From Pyrenula massariospora (taxonomy: Eukaryota > Ascomycota > Eurotiomycetes > Pyrenulales > Pyrenulaceae): 64,000 nucleotides of DNA. Shown piece after piece: positions 32,804-43,693 of the stretch. The stretch's first letter is position 1. Each line of letters begins with the position of its first letter. Both the position numbers and the translations under genes were made by a program. Under the pieces are notes generated by a model. That model made no database searches and was not told the DNA's origin. It worked only from the letters and a program-made list of their open reading frames with translations. The stretch lies in assembly GCA_021030905.1 (NCBI GenBank), contig JAGFMI010000003.1, positions 1,488,001 through 1,552,000 of the forward strand, given 5' to 3'.

Positions 32804-34912
32804 ATGACCAAATATGGTTTTCCTTCTTCCCCTTCATCTACTACGCCTTTAATATCCCATGATAATCGCATAGTTTCCTCTTATGTTTCTCCCAAGTCAT
32901 TTCGCGGAAGGCTAGCCATGCTGACTCTATGGTCCTCCTTGCTACTGGTACTATTGTCTTCGACGCTCCGTCGGGTCACTCTAGCCGAGCCACTACCAAT
33001 CAACAATGGTAGAGATGGAAAGGATCTGCCCCGAGACCATACCGGAGCGGTGGCCAGCGAGAGCTCGATATGTAGTAATATTGGTATTGATACCCTAAAA
33101 GAAGGAGGCAACGCGGCCGATGCGGTATGTCTGACAGACTCGAGGGAGCTAAAAAGGAAAGCTGACGGTGACAAAATAGCTCGTATCGACGGTATTCTGT
33201 ATTGGCGTCATTGGAATGTATCATTCAGGAATTGGAGGAGGAGGTTTTATGTTGGTCCGAGATTCGAACGGCAAATATGAATTTATAGGCAGGCCACCTT
33301 GTAATCTTTAATTGAGACTCTGAGCTGACGGACTGACTCACTGGCAGACTTTAGAGAGACGGCTGCTGCGTCATATTATCAAGATATGTATAACAATTCC
33401 GTCCAGTCTAGTTTGTACGGTGGTCTCGCTAGGTGTGTCCCAACTTCACGGCTGTTTGAAATATACGAGACAGGAGATGCTAATCCTCGTGCTGCAGTGG
33501 CGTTCCTGGCGAACTCAGAGGTCTGCAGTATCTCCATTCGAAATACGGTTCTTTGCCTTGGAAGCAGCTCATGCAACCGGCAATAAAGACTGCTCGTTAT
33601 GGTTTCCCTGTGACAACAGACTTGGTGAACTATATGAAATCGGCCACAGCTGGCCAGAATGATTTCCTGACAAATAATCCCACGTGGGCAATTGACTTCG
33701 CTCCAAATGGGACCAGACTTAGTTTTGGAGATACAATCACGCGCAAACGTTACGCTGATACACTTGAGACCATAGCAAACGAAGGTCCAGATGCATTTTA
33801 TACAGGGGCCATCGCGAACGCGACCATCCAAGCTTTGCAGGCCGCAAATGGGACCATGACTCTTGGCGATCTGGCAAACTACACTGTTGGGTTGACGCCA
33901 CCGGTCAATATTACCTACCGAGGATTCAAGATTACCTCGTGTGCTGCACCCTCTAGCGGCGAAGTTGCATTGTCTGTCCTTAAGACTGTGGTATGTCCCG
34001 ATTCTCGGCTTTGAATCGTCCTCGAGTCTGTCTAGCTTTGCGTGTGCTTATAGAGGCTAATCTTATTGTTCCGGATCATAGGAAGGATACTCCGACTTTT
34101 TCATACCCTCAAATATCAATCTATCCACCCACCGTCTTGATGAAGCAATTCGCTTTGGCTATGGCGAGCGTGCCAACCTAGGCGATCCATCCTTTCTTCC
34201 TGACATCTTCACTTACCAGGACGAAATGCTTAGCGCAAGTACTGCTTCTGAAATCCGTGGCAAGATCTCTGACTCTCACACTCTCAATGTCTCTGCCTAT
34301 GATCCCTCTGGCCTCGAGTCTCTCGAAACACCTGGCACTTCACACGTCGTTACTGCCGATCACACTGGAATGGCAATCTCCCTTACCTCAACGATAAACC
34401 TCCTCTTTGGGTCCCAGCTCATGGTCCCCGAAACCGGCGTCATCATGAACAATGAAATGAACGATTTTTCTATTCCCGGCTCCTCCAACGCCTTTGGCTA
34501 CGTCCCCTCCCCCTCAAATTACATCCGCCCCGGCAAAAGACCTCTGAGCTCCATCTCCCCAACCATCGTCGAGCATCCGGACGGTAGCCTCTACTACGTC
34601 ATCGGCTCAGCTGGCGGGTCTCGAATCATCACGGCCACCATCCAGAATCTCGTGCACGTCCTTGACCAGAACATGACGGCACCTCAGGCGCTGGCGCAGC
34701 CGAGACTGCATGACCAGCTCGTGCCGAACCAGGTCAGCTTTGAGTATGCGTACGACAACTCGACGGTGGCTTTTATGAAGGCGAGAGGGCACAACGTGAC
34801 GTGGATCGCACCGGGGCAGAGCACGGCTCAGGGGATCCGGAGGCTGAGCAATGGGACGTTTGAGGCTGCGGGGGAACCGAGACAGCAGAATAGTGGAGGA
34901 TTTGCGGTATAG
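32804..34912 (+). CDS. Gamma-glutamyltranspeptidase (glutathione hydrolase)
   Basis: CDS join(32804..33124, 33180..33288, 33348..33432, 33498..33990, 34082..34912), 612 aa. Membrane-anchored Ntn-hydrolase that removes the gamma-glutamyl group of glutathione. Seen: cytosolic N-terminus, one signal-anchor segment (about 45-60), GAVASES, LKEGGNAADA, HSGIGGGGFMLVR, (D)FRETAAA, YGGLASGVPGELRGL with YGSLPWKQL, and in the small subunit the nucleophile Thr422 in GTSHVV, then PETGVIMNNEMNDFSIPG and GSAGGSRI, the oxyanion Gly-Gly. The intron after exon 2 is odd. With a GC donor at 33289-33290 the protein reads EFIDFRE, as the family does; a GT donor at 33301 gives four extra residues and replaces the conserved Asp. 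Both close the frame. Other introns are 55, 65 and 91 nt. It is head to head with the Dug3-like gene. Confidence 0.93.
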
Positions 34913-35237
34913 AATAGAGCCATGTGGATTAAGTTTGAATATTGCATAGAAAAATATACCGGGGTTGACTTTGCATAAGAGCATGTTGTGCTACCACCGG
35001 ATTTTCTGACATGATAAGTTGCAAGTCTAATAAAATGGGTATCTAAAGGCCCGAGTTGAGCGAGTGGTAGCGTGCCGATCGCTTCACGAAAGAACGGAGT
35101 ACACAGAGAGAGCGAAACAAAATCTATTATGGATTCAATTCATACTTACCATTTCTAGACTCACAAGCAGCAGCGCCTTGCTCCGATACTTACATGCCCA
35201 ATCAAGAATACTTTATGTACACACACATCGCCTGCCA
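34913..35237. other. Intergenic, no gene seen
   Basis: Convergent 325-bp spacer with the 3' ends of GGT and the small Cys/His protein. Nothing further is recognised. Confidence 0.5.
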
Positions 35238-35861
35238 CTACTCCTCCTCCTCTTCCTCCACTATTTCTAATCCGCCCTCCTCCGCCCCCCCACCACTTAA
35301 ACCCAAATCCCCCCTCCTCGTCGCTGCCCAGTCCCGAATCAGCCGAAACCTCTCCTCAGGCCGCCTCCGCAACCACTCGCCCATCTCTCCAACCGTCTCG
35401 CACTGGCGGCACGGCGTCGGCACGAGGCGCGGCGTGGTCCTTCCCCAGGGGCAGACGATGCGCTGGGAAGCGTCTAACTGGGTGTCTGCTGCGGGAGGGT
35501 TGAGGGGGATCACCGGGGAGCTGGGGGAGAGGGACGAGTCCGAGGTGAGGGTTATGGATGGGGTCGGGCTTGAGGAAGGGGCTCGGTTGATGGGGAATGG
35601 CAGCTTGGGCGGGGTACACTTTGCAAGGGGACGAGTTGATGGGGAGTTCGAGGAAGAAGTTGGGCGGCGGCAGGAAGGAGTGAAGGTCGAGTCTGAGGTA
35701 GACTCGAAGAACGTTATGGCGCGACGCGGGGGACGGGACGGAATCTCGAACGAGCTAGAGTCTGCAGAGGCATAAGGGAGAGAGGAGAACTTGGCGCACG
35801 CAAGAGTCGTGTTTTTGTCGAGGTGACCGCATAGGTGCGTGAAAGCGTATGTCTGACACAT
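35238..35861 (-). CDS. Small Cys/His-containing protein of a fungal MCxx-type family
   Basis: 207 aa from the ATG at 35861, single exon. I recognise a layout, not a function. The N-terminus has Cys2, Cys11, His13 and Cys23 (CQTYAFTHLCGHLDKNTTL), and the C-terminal half has a Cys-Pro-Trp and a CRQC pair before EWLRRRPEERFRLIRDW, so terminal halves may jointly hold metal. The middle is Ser/Pro/Thr-rich and the end is a run of acidic residues. Fungal genomes carry many proteins starting with MCxx and a CGH motif. The frame stays open upstream to 36122, adding 87 residues, but the Cys2/His pattern at Met-35861 looks like a natural start and the extension looks like leader sequence. Codon-rich plus-strand frames over the same place are shadows. 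Confidence 0.6.
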   Translation of the reverse strand: MCQTYAFTHLCGHLDKNTTLACAKFSSLPYASADSSSFEIPSRPPRRAITFFESTSDSTFTPSCRRPTSSSNSPSTRPLAKCTPPKLPFPINRAPSSSPTPSITLTSDSSLSPSSPVIPLNPPAADTQLDASQRIVCPWGRTTPRLVPTPCRQCETVGEMGEWLRRRPEERFRLIRDWAATRRGDLGLSGGGAEEGGLEIVEEEEEE

Positions 35862-37516
35862 AGCGGCGACTCTCTGAATATGTGCCGGGACTTTCCTGGC
35901 CGGCAGGTCGGGTGCTTTAGGTTCGAAGACTTGGATAAGAAGGGAATTATAAACGGTAAAGAGGAGATGAAAATCCGGAAAGGAAAGGACGGAGGGGAAT
36001 TTTGAAGTCGTTCTGTATATAGGAACGGAATTGCCTGCTTTTGAGCGTGGACAAGAAAGACAAGGGGCATTGTTTGTGAGAAATTGAAAGAAAAAAGTAG
36101 AAAGGGCATCTTCTAGGATCAAAGGTCTTTAAGAAGGAAACAAAGAATATTGCTAATAAGCTTTGTTAGAAAAGCATAGTCGGGAAGGGGAAGTGAAATG
36201 GAAGCTAATCGTTCTGGAGGGGAGGAGCCTGACATGAATGTTGAAACGCAGTCCGTTGTAGAGAGAGCGACGTGAGCAATTTGTAGGTGTCCTGAAGGAG
36301 ATAGTAAAGAGAAACCCAAGAGTGACCAAGCTTCTACTCAGGAAGAATCTCGAACTAAATTGGAGTGCAGCAATCGTCCCTCCTAACTTTGATGGGTTGG
36401 TCAGACATCGACTTTCAAGAGCCTCTGGCAGCTTTGGGTACGCTCAGACCGGCAAGTGCATGATGAAAGGATTTCAAAATGCTAAATCCAGTGGAAATGA
36501 CTTCGCAAATTATACATTCGCTCCTTGTGTCAATGGGAATTTTCTGCCTGCGGACTGGCGCGATCGGAACGCAGAAGTGATAGCTGCCAGAAGAGCTCAG
36601 TAATAGGCATTTAGTCCTAACGGTTTGAATCATCTTGCCTGCCTGCCGTCTTTCAAATCTTTAAGGGACTTTTTGGATTCAACGTTATTCTTTGTTTGAC
36701 GAACCTTGAGATATGACGCAATCTCGAGCTTACACGAACAAGGCTTTGTCGAGGCTGGAATGACCGCACCAATCCGTTTTTATAATCTTGGAATCCACGC
36801 ACGAGGACTGTGAATGAATCGGAGTCTGCATTGAGCTACATCAGGCATGATGTAGCGCTCTTGTGGAGATTTTGGCGTTGAGGAATGTCAGGCTGTCCAA
36901 CATATAGCAGAGTCGCTGGAAACGAGAGCCTCAATACACAGTAAATCTTCACGAATACACGCACCTTCTGGTGATGAAAAAGCGTTGCATTTCAGATTGC
37001 AGTCCGTCGTGAAGGGACAAATGAAACGCGTCTTCCCCCAACGACTTTTGCGAAATAGTTCAAGCTTCGCCGCACGCTAAGTAGACTTTCTATACAGGAC
37101 TCCGTCACCCGCGCAGAGAATGAGACTGATCGCCAAAGGTCATAAAGCAGAACTATTGGATGATCCATTTGAGTTTTTCCTTTGGTCCATGCGACAAGCT
37201 TTGAACCCCATCAAGCTGTTTGATGGCGACCGGGAAAATCCTCATGCACCAAGTCTCTTCTAGGTAGGGACAAGCGGCATGAAATAGAAACGACTTGACA
37301 TATTGTGGCTGCAAGCTGGCGATGAGCTGGAGAAGCATCGAGGACAAACATGTCCATCCAAGGCGCTGACCTGTCTTTGTTGTGGTCCAACAGTCATGTC
37401 CGAAAAATTCGTAGCCACAGTCCGTCTACTATCCAAGCAGCCCATTGAAGGCCCTTCAGATATGGTTGTTTCCAAGCCCACCAACTCACCCATGCGTAGA
37501 CATACTTTATGGACTC
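35862..37516. other. Intergenic, no supported gene
   Basis: About 1.65 kb. A 93-codon plus frame (36322-36603) has no recognised domain or splice context. No repeats stand out. It includes the leader and promoter of the Cys/His protein. Confidence 0.4.
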
Positions 37517-37717
37517 CTAGACGGCAAACGGATCTCTCCCCGCCTTGCTAGCCTTGACTCTTCGATATATAAATAACGATAAGAGGCCCGACCCAACCAC
37601 GAAGAGGATGCAAAATACGAGGACTGGGCCGACATTCCTTGAAGCCCAGTTTGATCGCTTGGCGAGATGGTGCTCTGGATAGGTGTGGGGATAGATTAGG
37701 CTCTCGAAAGCAGCCAT
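37517..37717 (-). CDS. Possible small single-pass membrane protein
   Basis: 66 aa from the ATG at 37717. Layout: polar N-terminus with PHTYPEHHLAKRSNWASRNVG, one clean hydrophobic segment (PVLVFCILFVVGSGLLSLFIY), and a short basic tail (RRVKASKAG). Positive residues on the tail side and a compact single segment look gene-like rather than random. I do not recognise the family, and there is no supporting neighbour. It could be a chance ORF. Confidence 0.4.
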   Translation of the reverse strand: MAAFESLIYPHTYPEHHLAKRSNWASRNVGPVLVFCILFVVGSGLLSLFIYRRVKASKAGRDPFAV

Positions 37718-38564
37718 CGACAAGTTTCTTTATCTGCGGCAACACAGGCCGTGTAGGACTGTTGCGATGGGTGATGTTGGAGGGAATATTGCGAGGATTA
37801 CGGGGCGTGTTATTTGCCGGAAGAAGAGAGTAGCGTAGTTGTGGTGCTTGCGGGAAAGGGTAATTATACGGGATGTGATGATTCTGGGTGGCACACACGT
37901 TCTGAGAGAAATGTCCTGAGAAGAAGTGAAGATATATTATAATGGTGTATGTTGGCAATAAATACAGCAGAAGATACGCGACATGCGCTGTGTTTAGGAA
38001 GGTAGGCACCAGGTTTGTGAAAGAGCGACAGGAGCGCGGAAAGAGTATCGTGTTCAGGTCCCCATTCTGAAAACTGTGGGGGTGGCAGAGCCAGAAGGCG
38101 ATGAAGGATGTCTTTGAGGATTTGTAGCGATGTAGCGTTGCAGGTATGGGGGCGACATCAATGAGAATTCAACGAAAGTTTCTTTGCTTCACGAAAAGTT
38201 CTACGACCGTTTTGGATTAGCGTATATCTTCACTTTCTAACACTCGGGTTTCCATGATAGCTTTGCCGCCATCAAGTCCCCCTGATGAGAAACATCTTTG
38301 ATGAATCAGCTACATTCTTGCTACTCGATATGCAACGGGATTCTGCTTCATGTCGTGGCAGATCTTCAACTTACACGATTTCCGTATCCAGAACTCACTA
38401 TAATAAAAGTCCCCAGTCTTAGGGGCCTACTTCCGGTAAGCTTTAAGGCTGAGGCGCAAAACTGAATTTTCGCAATATCCTCTAAAACAAGGCCTTTCAA
38501 TTCAACAACCCACAGCACATGACATTGGTCTCCCATTGACAGCTAGTCAAAAGTCCACAGACCT
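37718..38564. other. Intergenic, no gene seen
   Basis: Spacer of 847 bp between the possible small membrane protein and the phosphatase-jacalin gene, both on minus. Minus frames extending to 38009 are in a different frame from the small protein and show no domain. Confidence 0.4.
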
Positions 38565-40091
38565 TTACTGCGCTCCCCAAACAAAGCCCAGCAAATCTAT
38601 CTCATCCCCGGCAGCACCATAGAATCCCACCAGACCGAAACCACTTGGGGCGCTTAAAGTGAAGCATGTATCCGTCTTAGTACCTGCTGCCACGGTTCTC
38701 CCTGAATTTGTTGTAAAGGATGCGTAAAAGTTCCTTGTGCCGCTGTTGTATATCCCCGTGCAAAGTATCCCGCTTATGATCGCCTCACCATCGTTGAGAC
38801 TCAAAGTCGCCGCTGTTCCGCCAGTGCCACCGTGCGAGAAGACGTTTCCATTTGACAGTGTGAGCGCAATCGCATCTAGGCGAGATGCGCCGTGTAGGGA
38901 AATGGACTGCGCTATTGGTGTGGGTGGGAGGACTGGCAGATCATTGAACCAGGTGCCCCCAGACCCACCCTGCAAGTCCGAGGCACGAAGAGAGGGAGAC
39001 AGAGACCAGGATAAGTCTACCCGGACAGGAATATGGTCGCTGAGCCCCCCGCCCGTAGCGTTTAGAAAGCGCGAGGCATCGTAGGAAAAGTCGGTTGCAG
39101 AGAGGTTAATAAGACTGGATGGGCGGAAGAAAACCTTATCGACCGTTTCACAAGCCGTAGAGATAGGCACTGGCATAGCGCACAGCAGGTCGGTAGAGCC
39201 GGCAGCTGGAGGACTGCCGCCTTTTGTAAGTTGAACCCAGGCGTCTTTGAAGCCATTATTGGTATAAAGGCGTATATTGTCTGCCGCCCTCGTGTACTAG
39301 TCCAATGTAAATACGGTTATCGGTTCTGGAGAGAACATTGCCTAACTCACTCTTGAATTTGTATCACCGTATATCAAGACCGCATTACCGACAGAATTCT
39401 CCCCAACAAAATCAGCGACTTGCTGTAGATTGGCATTGCGCGCCGTTTCGTCTCCGTCTTCCGTCCCTGCGTCCGCATGAAGGTTGATAAAGTCTATGTA
39501 TACGCCAGGAGCAAAGCGAACGCGCATGAATGTGAAGCCTTTGGGAGTCAGGCAATCGTTTTCTGAGGCGTCGGAGCAAGTAGCCCATTTTGTGCGCGAG
39601 AAGTCGGTCCAGTTGTAGTTGGATAGGGTGTTCAGACCAGAGCCAAAAGGGACACCGCCAGACGTAGCCGTTCGGTAGGGATGATCATCATACTAGATCA
39701 ATTCAGTGTTGAAATTTCGAGCCAATCATGTAAATTACTTGATATAGCGTTGCGTGGTAATTGAAGTCCTGTTTCGGAGGCTCTTCAGTATAATTTAGTC
39801 TCATTAGAAGCCAAAAACAACGAACCTCTTGGACATGGATCACGTCATAGCAATATGGGGATTAGTTTCGCACATTGACCATCTTCGCTTGCCAACTCAC
39901 TTATAATTGCTAAAATCCTCTCCAATTTCTTGGGTATTAGCAGTTTTGTCTCCTTCGCCATTGCCATTTAAGATCGCGGGTAGACCCGCTACATTCATCG
40001 AAAGAACGTTAAAGGTGCCCGAAGTCTGTGCTGCAGCTCCTAAAAGCAAGCCATGAAAGGCAAAGATGAGAAAGGAGGCGCTCTTAGTCAT
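38565..40091 (-). CDS. Secreted endonuclease/exonuclease/phosphatase protein with C-terminal jacalin-like lectin domain
   Basis: CDS complement(join(38565..39296, 39351..39692, 39739..39768, 39826..39850, 39901..40091)), 439 aa. Seen: signal peptide (about 1-22), an EEP phosphohydrolase domain (about 24-295) with NVLSMNVAGLP, VIHVQEDFNYH, NLHADAG, IYGDTNSR and SDHIPV (His284 at the catalytic place), then a beta-rich domain (about 296-439) with GGSGGTWFNDLP and ISLHGASRLDAIALTLSNG, a jacalin-like lectin pattern. It should be an extracellular phosphodiesterase with a sugar-binding tail; substrate is unknown (nucleic acid, sphingomyelin or inositol phosphate are options). Introns 2-4 are normal (57, 46, 54 nt). 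The first (39851-39900, 50 nt) has a GT donor and a CTAAT branch but its only phase-correct 3' end reads TTG, not AG. Either the splice is non-canonical or the gene is damaged. Confidence 0.8.
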
Positions 40092-40428
40092 TTTAGGATT
40101 GGAATATGATGGAAGATTATTTATACAAAGGCAAATCACACTCAGGAAAGATTTTGTCTATTGTCAACGCAACAGACGCTCACGATCATGCATTAAGCAG
40201 CAATTGATAAACGTCTCAGAGAGTGTTTGCACGCTGACCATGATATGCAAATGAAAGTCAACTCCTAGGAACGTGTTTAAATGGTTGCACAATTATCTTT
40301 AGAATCGATGGAATCCCCACAAGATGGCCAAGGACTTGGAAGCTCGCTTATAGTTCACCTACCGGATGAAGGTAGGCTGATTGAAAGAATTGTTATAACA
40401 GAGCTCATACGTAGCTTGCATCGTGGTC

Positions 40429-40451
40429 TGCGTGCGTGCGTACGTGCGTGC
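40429..40451. repeat. TGCG microsatellite
   Basis: Roughly six imperfect copies of a TGCG/TACG tetranucleotide. Likely slippage-prone, no role inferred. Confidence 0.7.
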
Positions 40452-40835
40452 AGGGAAGGCAGCAGGCACAGTCCACGACCGCATCCATGGTGAGGCTACT
40501 TCTGAATCCTGCTCAGGTTAATTTCGACTTGTAAAGCGTGCATCTAGCTGTTGCTGTGATTCGTAGCAGTGCTGCTTGTCGAGCAGGGATATGGAAGCAC
40601 GAGCGGGGAGTGAGAGCTTGTTTCCAGGATCAGGTCTATCCATCCGAGGTACGCAGCGGACGGTGGGCAGGCTATGCCATTCTCGCTTCTGGAGGTGACG
40701 TGAATCAAGCTAGAATTGATGCTGCGGAGGATTGAATGGTGATTCGATACGGCCGCTCGAAGCAAGCCATTGGAAGCTTGAAAGTACCAAGTTGTTCCAT
40801 TGTTTTCTCGCCTGGAGGCTTGAGGGCCGGCGTTC

Positions 40836-40850
40836 GGGTTAGGGTTAGGG
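40836..40850 (+). repeat. Interstitial telomere-type repeat
   Basis: GGGTTAGGGTTAGGG, two and a half units of the TTAGGG telomere repeat used by filamentous fungi. Such short runs can be a Rap1/Tbf1-type binding site in promoters, a mark of break repair or chance; the nearest gene start on minus (40091) lies 745 bp away. Confidence 0.7.
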
Positions 40851-41368
40851 ATAGGAAAGTCTGGCAGTCGACAATTGCTCCAACCGGCCTTGATCGGGAA
40901 TAGCTCCTCAAGCGTCACCCCTTATTAGTCCCTGAGTCGGGCTGGCCAGGCAAGGCAAGACTTATTAACTTGATAAAGGCCCAGAAAGCAAACGCTATTC
41001 TAACAATGTTCGGGACTTCTAGCGACAAAGTTGAACGGTCTTGAACTTATTTGTCGGTGGTCTGTTGCGCAAACAATAACGCCACGAAGACGCCGTGTTA
41101 GAATTGGCTGTAAGGACTATAGATCAAGAGATCAGAAACCTAATTGCGCGGTGCTCTTAATGAACTTTCTGAAAATCCCGTCAGAAGTGAACTTAGCTTT
41201 CTCAGTACATCTTCGTCGGCACTTTCTCCATGTACACCTTTAAGAAAACTCATACTAAGGAGCTTTTCCCACCGAATGTTTTCATTTGTCAAACATGGAA
41301 GATTGCGTCGCGTATTCAAGTTAATTCTCGCATCATTAACTATCCTCTTTCGTTCTTTTGGCACATGT

Positions 41369-42168
41369 CTACACAGCCGATGCTCCATTAACATAGTAAA
41401 CCTGTCCCGCAACCCAGCGGCTAGCCTGACTGGCGAGCACAAGCATCATGTCGGCGATCTCCTGAACCTCTCCAATCTTGTTGAAGGGGCTGAGGCTGCT
41501 GACCATCTTGATTGCTTGTTCTGGAAGCCCAGATAGGAATAGATTCGTTCCTGTCGGTCCGGGTGCAATCGCATTCACATTAATCCCTCGGCGTCCCAAA
41601 TCCTTCGATAACACACGAGTCATCTGCTCAATAGCACCCTTTGTTGAGACATAGAGAAGATACTCTGCTGTGACAGTGCTAGCTTTGCATTGTCCAGTAG
41701 AGACAAGGATGATGTGGCTACCCTTTCCCATGTGTGGTAGAGCTTTTTGACATAGAAAATAGGGCCCTTTGACATTAAGGCTGTAGGAAAAATCAAATGC
41801 GTCTTCGGTTGTCGCTTCAAGGGTCTTCTTGTCCAAAATGCCAGCATTGGGCAAGAGAATATCGATTTTGCCAAACTTCTGTACGGTCGCTGCAACCATT
41901 TCCTCGATGTCTGCCACGCTACCAGCATTGCCTTTAAGAGCAATGGCTTTGTCTGCTCCGATCTGGGCGACGAGAGCTTCAGCTGGTTTGGCATCGGAAG
42001 AGTAGTTGATCGCAATAGAGGCGCCAGCTTTGGCAAATGTGAGAGCAGTCGCTGCACCGATGCCTGCCAAAAAGGAGTGTCATTCACAGCTCAACTCGAG
42101 GGCTTTAAGTACTAACCCTTGCTACCTCCGGTAATGAGCGCAACTTTGCCATCGAGGGAGAGAGACAT
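41369..42168 (-). CDS. Short-chain dehydrogenase/reductase
   Basis: CDS complement(join(41369..42063, 42117..42168)), 248 aa; 53-nt intron that splits the cofactor loop. NAD(P)-dependent oxidoreductase of the classical SDR type. Seen: TGGSKGIG (13-20) cofactor loop, NAG motif within LLPNAGILD, catalytic Ser139 region, Tyr155 and Lys159 in YVSTKGA, and PGPTGTN after the beta-strand 6 region. Length fits classical SDRs (about 250). The residue after the second beta-strand region (INYSSDAK) resembles the beta-keto-reductase group of enzymes that prefer NADPH. Substrate cannot be predicted. The Ser to Tyr spacing is a little longer than usual. Confidence 0.92.
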
Positions 42169-43693
42169 TGTATTCGGAATCCAACCCGAGGATATCCCTT
42201 TTGTCTGATCCACAAGCTCAGTCTTTAAGATCAAGTCGCTTGATTAGAGCTTCGTAAATGTTCGGAAGGAGCTCTTGAGCTCGCTGAAAGATCTGAAGCA
42301 AAGATGTTTGAGATAAGAGATCATGTAATGATGGATGGCTATGATGAACATAGCAACAGCAGAAGGGCTTTATGTATTCCCTATCCAGGTATGAACCTTC
42401 AGTGTCGGACGTTGGCTCGCCGTCCCGACCTGTCACTCGGATCTAGCGGGTATACTGTCATCGCTGGTCAGAGTCTGGAGTTGAGACTCTGATTAAAGAC
42501 AAACCGCCGGTGGACGGTCCAACAAACTAGGCTGCACGGTTAGCCACGAGCATCCGACAGTCTCTCACGTTAACATGGCTAATGTTGGCGTCTTAATGAA
42601 AATGCTGCGACCAAGGGTCTTCGAGGTTCTAGATGAGCGACCGAGGGGGCTTTGGAAACGAGCGAATTGTTGTATTGCGAAAATTCTACAATAGATTCCA
42701 TGACAATTTTATGTCTCTCACAGCAGGTTCTTAAAACAGGCGTACAGGTAGGATCCTTTAGCCTCTGGCGATTAGAGCCAGAATGCGCCAGGCGTTCTTG
42801 CATTGTGTAGAAAGATTCACCCTGTAAGGACGTAACAACAGATTGGATTATACACGGCAAGAAGGGAAAGGGCAATGAATTCACTACCTAGTTCGGTAGG
42901 TGTTTCGGCGAAGGGTGATTGTAGTCGACGAGCTCGAATTGTAGACGGAACGAACGAGTCTTGCACCAAGATTCTGCGGCGATTAGCAGACGGAGGTATC
43001 GCGCGGACTTAGAGATTGCTCTATATCCGATACACCCAGCAGCCTCTCTGCTTTCAGCAACAAACTAGTCGAATTGAGAAGCAAACCCTACTGTTGTCGA
43101 ACGGGTTGATATTATGAACGTGACAATCTGACCAATGGCCATCATTTCCCCGGTGTCGACTTCTTAGTCGCGTCCCCGAATTGGGTAGGTTCAAGCACGA
43201 CGCTCTACACAAGTCCGAATTCAGTTATCGTCGTGGCCGCACTCAAAGTAGAGTTATTCAGAACATGTCAAGCAACAGCATGATAAATGGAGAACAGAGA
43301 ATGGTCGCTTCTACTTGCTCGCTAATCGCTAATCACGGACGTTGGATATTACTCGTAAATGGTATCAACCTCACATCTCCTATCCATGGCCACTAACATC
43401 AAATGGAGTAATATTCAACATCGTTCGATGATCTGTGACCAACCATGAATCGCCAAATGCTCCAATATCGATAAGTATAACCCTTGTCTTTTCATCATCC
43501 GAGCACTAAGCTAATCAACCTGTAAACAAACGGGTATATGAACGACTACGGTTCTCAGGGTATCGTAATTCACTCTCCAAGCACGACAGACACAGAGGCG
43601 CCGTACTGTAGTGCCAGGGAAAGAATAAAAGAAAATCGAAAAAAATCATTCGTCTATCGTACGTCGAACGGCGACGAGGTGTAAGCCTCGAAA
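42169..43693. other. Intergenic, no gene seen
   Basis: Spacer of 1.5 kb between the SDR gene start and the 3' end of the RhoGAP gene, both minus strand. Short unsupported frames only. Confidence 0.45.

Larger units (their letters stand above)
40092..41368. other. Intergenic with simple repeats
   Basis: Spacer of 1.28 kb between two minus-strand genes. It contains a TGCG microsatellite and a short TTAGGG run (listed separately). A 124-codon minus frame (40544-40918) crosses the TTAGGG run and has no domain. Confidence 0.45.

Noticed and set aside
35194-35775. 193-codon plus frame opposite the Cys/His protein
   Set aside because: Antisense to a more convincing frame; its composition (Gly/Glu/Arg-rich) is a complement artefact.
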